A stretch of 15,224 nt of DNA from DATILL01 sp035476575. GTDB lineage: Bacteria > Actinomycetota > Actinomycetes > Mycobacteriales > JACQDL01. A program made the translations under genes and the position numbers. This document shows positions 7,176 to 14,408 of this stretch, piece after piece (the first letter of the stretch is position 1; each line of letters begins with the position of its first letter). The DNA lies in assembly GCA_035476575.1 (NCBI GenBank), contig DATILL010000112.1:1-15224 (forward strand), read 5' to 3'. The notes beneath the pieces are model-generated. The model saw only the letters and a program-made list of their open reading frames with translations, was not told the DNA's origin and ran no database searches.

Positions 7176-8675
7176 GTGGCTGAGCGTGGTGTGGTGGCAG
7201 CGGGGCATCCGCTGACCGCGCGGGCGGGGGCAGAGCTGCTGCGGGCGGGCGGCAACGCCGTGGACGCTGCGGTGGCGGCGATGCTGACGTCGTTCGTCGC
7301 GGAGCCGATGCTGACCGGGCTCGGTGCCGGCGGGTACCTGCTCGTGGCGCCGCCAGGAGGCGAGCCGGTGCTGGTCGACTTCTTCGTCGAGTCGCCCGGC
7401 CGGGGCGTCGACCCGTCCGGGCGGGCGCCGCTGCTGCCGGTCGAGGTCTCCTTCGGCGACGCCGTACAGGTCTTCCATGCCGGGGCGGCGTCCTGCGCGG
7501 TGTACGGGGCGCCGGCCGGGGTGGCGGAGGCGGCGAAAAGGTTCGGCACGGCGCCGCTGGCCGAGCTGACCGCGCCGGCGTCGGCGCTGGCCCGCCGCGG
7601 CGTCCGGGTCAACGAGCAGCAGGCGTACGTGTTCTCGCTGCTCACCGGCATCATCGGCTCGACCTCGCAGGCGCGGGCACGATACCTGGTCGACGGCCGG
7701 CCGCCGCGGGAGGGCGACCTGCTGGCCGACCCCGACCTGGCCGACGCGCTGGACCGGCTCGGAGCCGAGGGCGCGGCGCCGTTCTACACCGGCGACATCG
7801 GCACCGCGGTCGCGGACTGGGTGCGCGGGCAGGGCGGCACCCTCAGCCGGGAGGACCTGGCGGCGTACCAGGTCATGCCGCGGGAGCCGGTTCAGGTGAG
7901 CTACGGCGGCCGGCAGGTCTACACCAACCCGCCGCCGAGCGCCGGTGGCCTGCTGGTGGCCGAGGCGTTGGCGCTGCTCGCCGGTACGGCGGCATCGCGG
8001 GGCGGCGGGCCGCCGGACGAGGTGGCGCTCGCCGGGGCGCTGCTGGCCGCGCAGCCGTCCCGCCCACCGACGCCGCCGCCCACCGACGCCGAGGCCGCCG
8101 CCGAGCTGGCCGCGCCAGCCCGGCGAGCCAACCGGCTGGGCTCCACCACACACATCTCCGTGATCGACGCCGACGGCTGGGCCTGCTCAGTGACCTGCTC
8201 CAACGGCGAGGGCTCCGGCCTGGTCGTGCCCGGCACCGGCGTCCACGTCAACAACATGATGGGCGAGGAGGACCTCTCGCCGCGGGGCCTGCTCACCCAC
8301 CCGCCGGGGCTGCGGCTGCCGTCGATGATGAACCCGACCGTTGTCGCCCGGGACGGGGCGGCCGAGCTGGTGCTCGGCTCGGCCGGCTCCAGCCGGATCC
8401 GCAGCGCCCTGGTCCAGGTCATCGTCAACGTGATCGACCGCGACATGCAGGCGCAGGAGGCGGTCGACGCGCCCCGGCTGCATGCCCAGGACGGGCTGGT
8501 CTACGTCGAGCCGGGCATCGACGTCACCGCCCTGCGGGCGGCCGGTCACCCGGTCACCCGGTTCCGCGCCCCCAACCTCTTCTTCGGCGGCTGCCAGGCC
8601 GTCCAACGCCACCGTACCGGCGCGCTCACCGGAGCAGGCGACCCGCGCCGCGGCGGAGCCGTCGCCGTCGCGTAG
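7176..8675 (+). CDS. Gamma-glutamyltransferase-family enzyme
   Basis: A 499-residue Ntn-hydrolase. The N-terminal block has the GGT hallmark AAGHPLTARAGAELLRAGGN, AVDAAVAAMLTSFVAEP and GLGAGGYLLV. The autoprocessing and nucleophile site is in STTHISVIDADG, with Thr324 the expected catalytic Thr that becomes the N terminus of the small subunit. NGEGSGLVVPGTGVHVNNMM and LPSMMNPTVV follow, then GSAGSSRIRSALVQV, which stands where the oxyanion Gly-Gly segment lies. The family transfers or hydrolyses gamma-glutamyl groups of glutathione-like substrates. It is shorter than the ~580-residue exported enzymes and no signal peptide is seen, so a cytoplasmic location is likely. GTG 7176 lies 13 bases after AAGGAG, a long spacing. 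The 67-bp repeat ends 16 bases upstream of the start. Confidence 0.92.
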   Translation: MAERGVVAAGHPLTARAGAELLRAGGNAVDAAVAAMLTSFVAEPMLTGLGAGGYLLVAPPGGEPVLVDFFVESPGRGVDPSGRAPLLPVEVSFGDAVQVFHAGAASCAVYGAPAGVAEAAKRFGTAPLAELTAPASALARRGVRVNEQQAYVFSLLTGIIGSTSQARARYLVDGRPPREGDLLADPDLADALDRLGAEGAAPFYTGDIGTAVADWVRGQGGTLSREDLAAYQVMPREPVQVSYGGRQVYTNPPPSAGGLLVAEALALLAGTAASRGGGPPDEVALAGALLAAQPSRPPTPPPTDAEAAAELAAPARRANRLGSTTHISVIDADGWACSVTCSNGEGSGLVVPGTGVHVNNMMGEEDLSPRGLLTHPPGLRLPSMMNPTVVARDGAAELVLGSAGSSRIRSALVQVIVNVIDRDMQAQEAVDAPRLHAQDGLVYVEPGIDVTALRAAGHPVTRFRAPNLFFGGCQAVQRHRTGALTGAGDPRRGGAVAVA

Positions 8676-8690
8676 CCGCAGGTCAGCAGG

Positions 8691-8894
8691 TCAGCGGGTG
8701 TCGATGGCGAGGGCGGTGAGGAAGGCGGCCGCGATGAGCATGCCGGCCAGCGGCGCCGCCACGGAGTCCGGCAGCCCGGCGGCGACCAGCCCGACAGCGG
8801 CGGCCAGCGCGACCACCACGGCGGCGGCGATCTTCCAGTCGTCGCCGATGATGAAGTCGTACCAGAACCGCAGGATCCCTCGAATGATGCGCAC
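8691..8894 (-). CDS. Small two-helix membrane protein
   Basis: A 67-residue protein with two hydrophobic helices at about 21-40 (WKIAAAVVVALAAAVGLVAA) and 45-65 (VAAPLAGMLIAAAFLTALAI), after a basic/aromatic start (MRIIRGILRFWYDFIIGDDW). The GTG start at 8894 is three bases beyond the stop of the upstream membrane gene, and the ribosome binding site GGGAGGGG lies in that gene's last codons, so the two are translationally coupled. It is probably a partner or accessory subunit of the upstream protein. I know no named family for it. Confidence 0.75.
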   Translation of the reverse strand: MRIIRGILRFWYDFIIGDDWKIAAAVVVALAAAVGLVAAGLPDSVAAPLAGMLIAAAFLTALAIDTR

Positions 8895-8897
8895 GCC

Positions 8898-9713
8898 CTA
8901 CCCCTCCCGACCCGCGGCCACCGGCTGCGCCGCATCCGCGGCGGCAGCGCCCCGGCGAGTGCGGCGTAGCACCACCACGGCCGCCCGAGACAGCCCGACC
9001 CACCCGGCCAGCAGCACCAGCAGCGCCCAGCTGTCACCCGGCCACGACAGGCTCTCGCCGCCGTGCAGGGCGCCGAGCCCCTCCACCGCCCAGAACGTGC
9101 CGTACGTCGCCAGCAGTAAGCCGACGCCGTACTTCAGCGTGTTCTCCGGGACCCGGGCCAGCGGGCGGCTGGCCGCGAGGCCCACCGCGACCACCACCAG
9201 CGCGGCGGTCACCGCCGCCGCGGCGGCCGCTGGCACGTCGTCGGCGTTCAGCCCGAAGGTGATCACGATGAAGACGACCTCAACGCCTTCCAGGAAGACG
9301 CCCTTGAAGGAGACCACGAACCCGAACCAGTCCAGCCCGAACCGGCGCCCCACCCCCACCCCCGCCTGCTGGGCCGCCGCGGTCTGCTCGCGAAACTCCT
9401 CCTCCTCATCGTGCAGCGCCTTCAGCCCGGCGCTGCGCAGGATCGCCTTGCGCAGCCACTGCAGCCCGAAGACCAGCAGCAGCGTGCCGACCACCAACTG
9501 CAGCACGCTGCGCGGCAGCCAGGTCGCCAGCGCGTAGCCCACCACCAGGGTGAACCCGGCCAGCGCCACCACCGCGGCCACCGTACCCGCCAGCGCCGAC
9601 CGCCAGCCCCGGGTGAGCCCCATCGCGAGCACGATCGTCAGCGCCTCGACGAACTCCACGAACGACGCCGTGAACGTCGTCACCAGCAGCGCCCACAGGG
9701 CACTGGATCCCAT
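8898..9713 (-). CDS. COG4280-like multi-spanning membrane protein with paired Glu motifs
   Basis: A 271-residue protein with about seven membrane segments (roughly 6-32, 39-60, 70-86, 135-158, 163-185, 195-215, 230-250) and an acidic, Gln-rich loop between the third and fourth (HDEEEEFREQ). Two related motifs, SFVEFVEALTIVLAMG (Glu20, Glu23) and KGVFLEGVEVVFIVITFG, sit in the two halves. This internal repeat resembles the acidic motifs of cation transporters such as the GDT1/TMEM165 group, so ion transport is a reasonable inference but not shown. ATG at 9713 is chosen over one at 9746 because GGAGG (9723-9719) precedes it by five bases. It leads a two-gene unit with the 67-residue protein and is divergent from the NACHT gene. 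Confidence 0.82.
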   Translation of the reverse strand: MGSSALWALLVTTFTASFVEFVEALTIVLAMGLTRGWRSALAGTVAAVVALAGFTLVVGYALATWLPRSVLQLVVGTLLLVFGLQWLRKAILRSAGLKALHDEEEEFREQTAAAQQAGVGVGRRFGLDWFGFVVSFKGVFLEGVEVVFIVITFGLNADDVPAAAAAAVTAALVVVAVGLAASRPLARVPENTLKYGVGLLLATYGTFWAVEGLGALHGGESLSWPGDSWALLVLLAGWVGLSRAAVVVLRRTRRGAAAADAAQPVAAGREG

Positions 9714-9798
9714 CGCGACCTCCGTCGGAGCATTTATCCGGGCCATTGTCCGGCCTTGCCGCGGCCCACGCCCGCCTCGGTCACCAGGTGTTCACGTT

Positions 9799-9826
9799 AT
9801 GACGTCATCCTTTCGCGTGACCGAAA
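9799..9826. promoter_or_regulatory. Palindromes between divergent genes (candidate operator region)
   Basis: In the 200-base gap between the membrane gene and the NACHT gene, ATGACGTCAT (9799-9808) is a perfect 10-bp palindrome. Directly beside it TTTCG (9811-9815) and CGAAA (9822-9826) form another inverted repeat. Two adjacent dyads in a divergent promoter region suggest regulator binding. No promoter can be placed with confidence. Confidence 0.4.
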
Positions 9827-9913
9827 GTCGACGTATCCGTGCAACCTGGGGCAGCGAGCCACGGTCGACCCGTTCGCCGTCATGCACGATGAAACTACAA
9901 GGCGAAAGAGCAA

Positions 9914-12900
9914 GTGAAACGGGGCGGCAGTGGTCGATCCGGTGACGGCGTTCCTCGCCCAGACGGTCTGCGGGGTTTTCAGGAGATCGTCGCGGAGCTG
10001 GTGGAGAAGGCGGTGTTGGGCCGTGGCGGCCGGCGGCTGGCCGCGGAGCTGTCGGAGCGGGACCTCGCGCGGGCGGTGGAGCGGCTGACCGGCCGGCTGG
10101 AGGACTTCCGGCGGGCCGAGCTGCCCGGGGACAAGGGCCAGGAGTGGCGGGCGGCCGGCGAGGCGCTACGCGACACGCTGCTGGCCGCGAGGCCGGTCGA
10201 CGTCTCACTTGTCCTGGACACCAACGCCGACCCTGTCCGGCTCGCGGCGTACGTGCGGGAGCGTGGCGCGCGGGAGCTGCGGTCGGCCGGGCTCGGCCGG
10301 GCGGGTCGGGAGCTGTACGAGCGGCTGCTGCTGGTCGCCTGCGCGCAGGTCGTCGAGATGGTCCGCGCGTTGCCGGGGTTCGGTGCCGACGCGCAGGTCG
10401 CGACGTTGCGTGAGGTGCGGGAGACCCGGACGGAGATCGCGGGGCTGGCCGGCCGGCTCGGGGTCGGCGAGGAGGACGCGGACCGCGTGTTCACCGTCCG
10501 CTACCTCGACCATGTGGTCCGGACGCGCGGGACGCTGGAGGTGTTCGGCCTGGTGCGAGGACGGGCGCCGGCGCGGTACTCCTTCGACACCGCCTACGTC
10601 GACCTTGCCGTCGCCCGCACCGTCCCGGACGACGAGCCCGACACCGACCTGACCGGCGCGGGCACGGGCGTGGCCAGCGCGTTCGCCGACGTCCCGCGGG
10701 TGGTGCTGCGGGGCGGGGCCGGGGCGGGCAAGACCACGCTGCTGGACTGGCTCGCCACCCAGGCCGCCCGGGGCGCGGTCGAGGCGGGCGCCACGGAGTC
10801 GTGCACCGTGCCGCTGCTGCTGCCGCTGCGCCGTTTCCCGGACGGCGACCTGCCCGCGCCGGAGCAGCTTCCCGCCATCGTCGCGCGGGTGATCGCCGAT
10901 GAGATGCCGAAGGGCTGGGTCAGCCGGCACCTCACCTCGGGGCGTGCCTGGCTGCTCGTCGACGGCGTTGACGAGCTGGCCGCCGACAAGCGTGGCGAGG
11001 TGCAGCGCTGGGTCGAGGAGATGGTCGGGGAGTACCCCGCGGCGCGGTACGTGGTGACCACCCGGCCGTCGGTGGTCGACGACGGCTGGCTGGCTGGCAG
11101 CGGGTTCGTCCGGTTCGACCTGCTGTCGATGAGCGCCACCAGCACCCGGGAGTTCGTCAAGCGCTGGCACGACGCGGCCCGGGCCGCGTGCGGTCCGGAC
11201 GACGTCGCCCGGCACTGGCTGGACAAGTGCGAGCGGGGCCTGGTCGATGTCCTTGGGACCCGCCCGGAGCTGCGCCGGCTGGCCAGCAGCCCGCTGCTGT
11301 GCGGGCTGTTGTGCGCGCTGCACCAGGACGGCAACATGCACCTGCCGCGGGACCGCAAGGGCCTGTACGAGGAGGCGCTGGACCTGCTGCTGGTGCGGTG
11401 GGACGAGCAGCGGCGGGTGCGCCCGTACCAGGAGCCGACGTTGAGCAGGGAGGAGCAGGTCGTGCTGCTCCAGCGGTTCGCCTACTCGCTGATCAAGAAC
11501 GAGGACGTCCAGGTGCCGCGCGAGGTCGCCGTCCGCCGGTTCACCCACGCGATGAAGGGGCTGCGGTCGCGGGACGCCGACCCGGCCGTGGTGCTGCAGC
11601 ACATGCTCGAACGCACCGGGATGCTGCGGGAGCCGCAGCCGGACTCGGTGCAGTTCGTCCACCGCACGTTCCGTGACTACCTCGCGGCGAAGGAGGTGGT
11701 CGACTCGGGGGACATGCGGCACCTGGCCGAGCACGCGCACCTGGACCTGTGGCACGACGTGGTGGTCATGGCGGTCGCGCACGCTCGCCCGCACGAGCGG
11801 GAGACGCTGCTGCACGAGCTGCTGAACGACCGGCCGAGGTCCCGGCAGGACCCGCGGACCCGGGACCGGCTGCACCTGGTCGCCGCCGCCTGCCTGGAGC
11901 AGGCCGACGTCACCGCCACCAACGACGTGCGCGACAAGGTCGAGCGGGCCGCCGCCCGGCTGATCCCGCCGGCCAACCTGGACGACGCCGAGCTGCTCGC
12001 CCGGGCCGGCCGGTTCGTGCTGGACCTGCTGCCCGGCCCGGCCGGGCTGCCCGATGCCCAGGCCGCCTGCGTGATCCGTACCGCGGCGCTGCTCGGCGGC
12101 GAGGCGGCATGGGAGAAGATCGCCGAGTTCACCAACGTCGACGAGTCGGTCGTGATCGATGAGCTGCTGCGGGCCTGGCGGCAGTCCGACGACCCCGAGG
12201 ACTACGCCCGGACCGTGCTCGCCAAGGTGAACTTCGGCGACCGGCGGCTCGACGTGCGCGGGTGGCACCGGGTCCGGCACCTGCGGCACCTCACCCAGCT
12301 CCGGCACGTGCGCTGCCTCGGCGACCTGACACCGCTGGACCCGCTCACCGCGATCCCCCAGCTCCTCGGGCTGGAGCTGACCCAGAACGACGTGCTGCGC
12401 GACCTGGGACCGCTGGCCCGCTGCCGGACGCTGCGGGAGCTGCGGCTCAGCCACTGCCTCCGGGTCAAGGACCTGTCCCCGCTGGCGGCGAGCACGGTCG
12501 AGAAGCTGGCCCTGCACTTCGTGCCGGCCGAGCTGGGCACCCTGCGCGGGGCGGCGTTGCGCGTGCTGACCCTGCGTGACGTGCGGCTGCGCGACGGGCT
12601 GGACGAGCTCCCGGCGGACCTGCCGCTGCGCGAGCTGGCCCTGGACAACCTGGCCCGCGACCGCAACCTGGCCGGCGTACGGCGATGGGCCACGCTGGAG
12701 TCGGTGGCGGTCAACGGCGTCCCCGGCGAGGCCGAGCTCGCCGAGCTGGCCGAGCTGCCCCTGCTGCGCCGGCTCGTCGTGCACCAGCCGGACATCGCCG
12801 ACCTCTACCGGCTGCGCTCGCTGCCGGCCCTGCGCCAGCTCGACCTCGACGGGGTCAGCGACGACCAGCCCGGCGTGGTGGTGGCTGCCACGCCGAGCTG

Positions 12901-12967
12901 GCCTGGCCTGGAGATACGGGTCAACAACCGCACCTTCCCGCCCGGCTCCGCCCGACCCGCCGTCTGA
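9914..12967 (+). CDS. Bacterial NACHT NTPase with C-terminal leucine-rich repeats (NLR-like)
   Basis: A 1017-codon frame. Residues ~20-250 are helical, with the look of a NACHT N-terminal helical domain. NACHT core: Walker A GGAGAGKTT at 267-275 (Lys273), Walker B WLLVDGVDEL with Asp350 and the extra acidic pair Asp353/Glu354, and the sensor strand YVVTTRPS. Then LRRLASSPLLCGLLCAL and FVHRTFRDYLAAKEVV (~582-597), the usual end of the winged-helix part. Residues ~785-990 are leucine-rich repeats (LTAIPQLLGLELTQND, CRTLRELRLSHC, LPLLRRLVVHQPD). Bacterial NACHT proteins of this architecture are known antiphage factors that oligomerise on sensing a trigger; here that is inference, and no separate effector domain is visible. 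Start problem: the first ~20 codons (KRGGSGRSGDGVPRPDG) look out of frame. The next frame from GTG 9930 gives VVDPVTAFLAQTVCG and would join at FQEIVAEL if one T had been lost at 9976-9979. Confidence 0.88.
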   Translation: MKRGGSGRSGDGVPRPDGLRGFQEIVAELVEKAVLGRGGRRLAAELSERDLARAVERLTGRLEDFRRAELPGDKGQEWRAAGEALRDTLLAARPVDVSLVLDTNADPVRLAAYVRERGARELRSAGLGRAGRELYERLLLVACAQVVEMVRALPGFGADAQVATLREVRETRTEIAGLAGRLGVGEEDADRVFTVRYLDHVVRTRGTLEVFGLVRGRAPARYSFDTAYVDLAVARTVPDDEPDTDLTGAGTGVASAFADVPRVVLRGGAGAGKTTLLDWLATQAARGAVEAGATESCTVPLLLPLRRFPDGDLPAPEQLPAIVARVIADEMPKGWVSRHLTSGRAWLLVDGVDELAADKRGEVQRWVEEMVGEYPAARYVVTTRPSVVDDGWLAGSGFVRFDLLSMSATSTREFVKRWHDAARAACGPDDVARHWLDKCERGLVDVLGTRPELRRLASSPLLCGLLCALHQDGNMHLPRDRKGLYEEALDLLLVRWDEQRRVRPYQEPTLSREEQVVLLQRFAYSLIKNEDVQVPREVAVRRFTHAMKGLRSRDADPAVVLQHMLERTGMLREPQPDSVQFVHRTFRDYLAAKEVVDSGDMRHLAEHAHLDLWHDVVVMAVAHARPHERETLLHELLNDRPRSRQDPRTRDRLHLVAAACLEQADVTATNDVRDKVERAAARLIPPANLDDAELLARAGRFVLDLLPGPAGLPDAQAACVIRTAALLGGEAAWEKIAEFTNVDESVVIDELLRAWRQSDDPEDYARTVLAKVNFGDRRLDVRGWHRVRHLRHLTQLRHVRCLGDLTPLDPLTAIPQLLGLELTQNDVLRDLGPLARCRTLRELRLSHCLRVKDLSPLAASTVEKLALHFVPAELGTLRGAALRVLTLRDVRLRDGLDELPADLPLRELALDNLARDRNLAGVRRWATLESVAVNGVPGEAELAELAELPLLRRLVVHQPDIADLYRLRSLPALRQLDLDGVSDDQPGVVVAATPSWPGLEIRVNNRTFPPGSARPAV

Positions 12968-12973
12968 CTCGCG

Positions 12974-13023
12974 GTGGTGCTGGTCAGGCCGTGGTGCTGG
13001 TCAGGCCGTGGTGCTGGTCAGGC
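12974..13023 (+). repeat. 17-bp tandem repeat, three copies, between convergent genes
   Basis: GTGGTGCTGGTCAGGCC occurs at 12974-12990 and 12991-13007, then at 13008-13023 with the last base changed. It starts seven bases after the NACHT stop, and the third copy contains the stop codon of the convergent small gene (13018-13020). It is not a stem-loop with a T run, so it is not an obvious terminator. Confidence 0.95.
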
Positions 13024-13314
13024 GCTGAACATCTGGCGCAGGTGGTCGTTCTGGCCGGAGCCGGGGTTGACGTACACCAACGCCTCGTGGCTGCCCGGCT
13101 CGACGTAGCCGACGTCCACCGTCGGCGTCGTGCCGTACCCGGGATGTAGCTCCTCGGACGCCCAGGTGGTCACGTAGGTGTTGTCGACCTCGACCCCGAC
13201 CTCCGCGCTGCCCGCGGTGTCGCCCACGTTGAACAGCTCGAAGCTGAGCTGGGTGCCGCTGTCCGAGGGCGTCACCGACAGGCCCCCGCCAGAGAACTCG
13301 AACATCGCCGTCAT
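13018..13314 (-). CDS. Small beta-rich protein of unknown function
   Basis: A 98-residue protein convergent to the NACHT gene. The sequence alternates strands and turns (LSVTPSDSGTQLSFELFNVG, then AGSAEVGVEVDNTYVTTW and TVDVGYVEPGSHEALVYVNP), a pattern like the CARDB-type immunoglobulin-like beta sandwich (strand, N-x-G, strand, E-P-G, strand). No signal peptide, membrane segment or catalytic motif is visible. The start is uncertain: ATG 13314 gives 98 residues and ATG 13305 gives 95, and neither has a strong ribosome binding site. The long in-frame extension upstream (to 13692) crosses the 67-bp repeat and is not protein-like. I cannot assign a function. Confidence 0.65.
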   Translation of the reverse strand: MTAMFEFSGGGLSVTPSDSGTQLSFELFNVGDTAGSAEVGVEVDNTYVTTWASEELHPGYGTTPTVDVGYVEPGSHEALVYVNPGSGQNDHLRQMFSA

Positions 13315-13441
13315 GGCATCTATCGGACCATGGCCGGGGGTCCGGTGGACCGGCCGGGAGGGCGGCCGTTCGGGACCGGTCAAGGGCGCGCGGGGTCGGC
13401 CAGAAATGGTCCGAACGGGCAGGCGGCGCGGCCGGGCGCCG

Positions 13442-13508
13442 ACTTGTCGTGGGTATTTCGCCATTTCCACGCCCGATTTGCTCGACTTATCCCTGCCAAG
13501 TCGCAAAG
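13442..13508 (+). repeat. 67-bp intergenic repeat, copy 2
   Basis: Matches 7093-7159 in the same orientation, with six substitutions and no gaps. The hairpin CGACTT (13483-13488) / AAGTCG (13498-13503) is retained, while three of the changes fall in its 9-base loop. The outer ACTTGTCG arm is only partly paired here. It lies in the gap between the small beta protein and the PARG-type gene, both on the minus strand. Confidence 0.9.
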
Positions 13509-13532
13509 AGGGCGGCCCGGCAGCCGGGGCGG

Positions 13533-14363
13533 TCAGGTGAAGGCGCGGGCGAAGGCGGCGTACGTCGGCGTGCCAGGCTGATGGTCGAGGACGGCGAACA
13601 CGACCCGGTCGAATCGGGGGCAGGCGCGCAGGGCGTCGGCGAAGGTGGCGGCGACCAGCGCGGGATCGTTGCCGAAGACGCCGCAGCCCCACGCGCCGAG
13701 CACCAGCCGGCGGTGCCCGTGCGCCCCGGCCACCCGCAGCACCCGCTCGGCCCGGGTACGCAGGACGGCGGGCACGCTGCCGGCCAGGTGCGGGGCGGTG
13801 GCGAGGATCGCGCCCAGGTTCGGGGCGGCGGCGGTGAGGAACGACACCGGGTACGGCGCCGGCAGCAGCGTGCCGTCGTCGGCGCGGAAGACCGGCACGG
13901 CGGGGGAGTAGATGACCCGGTCGCTGTAGCGCGGGTCGTGCTGCTCGCGGTGGAAGCCGTAGAACTGCGGCACCGTGGTCTGGCAGGCGTAGAGGGCGGA
14001 GGCGCGGGCCAGGCTCTCCTCCTGCGCCTGCGCACCGGCCAGGAACCCGCCGCCGGGGTGCGTCGCCGAGGCGAACACCAGACAGGCCACGTCGCCGTCA
14101 TCGTCGGTGTCGAGGCTAAGCCGGCGCGCGGCGGCCAGGCTGGTCTCGTTGGTCACCTCGACGACCGGGTCGCGGGCTGGGTGGTACGGCGGCGAGGGGG
14201 CGGGCTCGTCGTCCGGTTCGTAGTGGCGGGTGCCGGCGGCCGCGCGGGCGACCTGCTCCGCCAGCGTCACGACGCCGCCCGCCGCGGTCTTGTACCCGCC
14301 GAGCTCGACGATCCGCACCGTCTCCCGCGCGATGACGCTCAACCGCTCGCTCACACCCGCCAT
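13533..14363 (-). CDS. PARG-type ADP-ribose glycohydrolase (TIGR02452/DUF2263 family)
   Basis: A 276-residue macrodomain-related protein. It has the catalytic signature HPGGGFLAGAQAQEES, with GGG at 104-106 and QEE at 114-116; the second Glu is the expected catalytic residue of bacterial-type PARG. An N-terminal helical part (RLSVIARETVRIVE), then SLYACQ-like text (ASALYACQTTVPQFYGFHRE), VIYSPAVPVFRADDG and the C-terminal LVLGAWGCGVFGNDPALVA, also fit TIGR02452 proteins of ~270 residues. The enzyme removes ADP-ribose polymers from proteins or other targets in the cytoplasm. ATG 14363 has GGGAGA immediately upstream, which is rather close; GTG 14354 is an alternative with better spacing. It lies 45 bases downstream of the TPR gene on the same strand, possibly in one transcript. 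Confidence 0.88.
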   Translation of the reverse strand: MAGVSERLSVIARETVRIVELGGYKTAAGGVVTLAEQVARAAAGTRHYEPDDEPAPSPPYHPARDPVVEVTNETSLAAARRLSLDTDDDGDVACLVFASATHPGGGFLAGAQAQEESLARASALYACQTTVPQFYGFHREQHDPRYSDRVIYSPAVPVFRADDGTLLPAPYPVSFLTAAAPNLGAILATAPHLAGSVPAVLRTRAERVLRVAGAHGHRRLVLGAWGCGVFGNDPALVAATFADALRACPRFDRVVFAVLDHQPGTPTYAAFARAFT

Positions 14364-14408
14364 TCTCCCGGCTCCCGGGTCGGGAAGTGACCGGGTCGGA
14401 CAGTTGAT

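Noticed and set aside
6891..8153. Minus-strand frame of 420 codons across the SRPBCC and transferase genes
   Set aside because: It overlaps two recognised genes and the 67-bp repeat, and its translation is Arg/Gly-rich with no domain.
8482..9537. Plus-strand frame of 351 codons opposite the membrane genes
   Set aside because: Ser/Thr/Ala/Pro-rich mirror of transmembrane codons; the minus strand gives clear membrane proteins with good ribosome binding sites.
10205..12784. Minus-strand frame of 859 codons opposite the NACHT gene
   Set aside because: It is antisense to a clearly recognised protein, with low-complexity Gln/Arg/Pro-rich text typical of GC-rich mirror frames.
13315..13692. N-terminal extension of the small beta protein
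   Set aside because: The extension passes through the 67-bp repeat and is Arg/Pro-rich; protein-like sequence begins only at the ATG at 13314.
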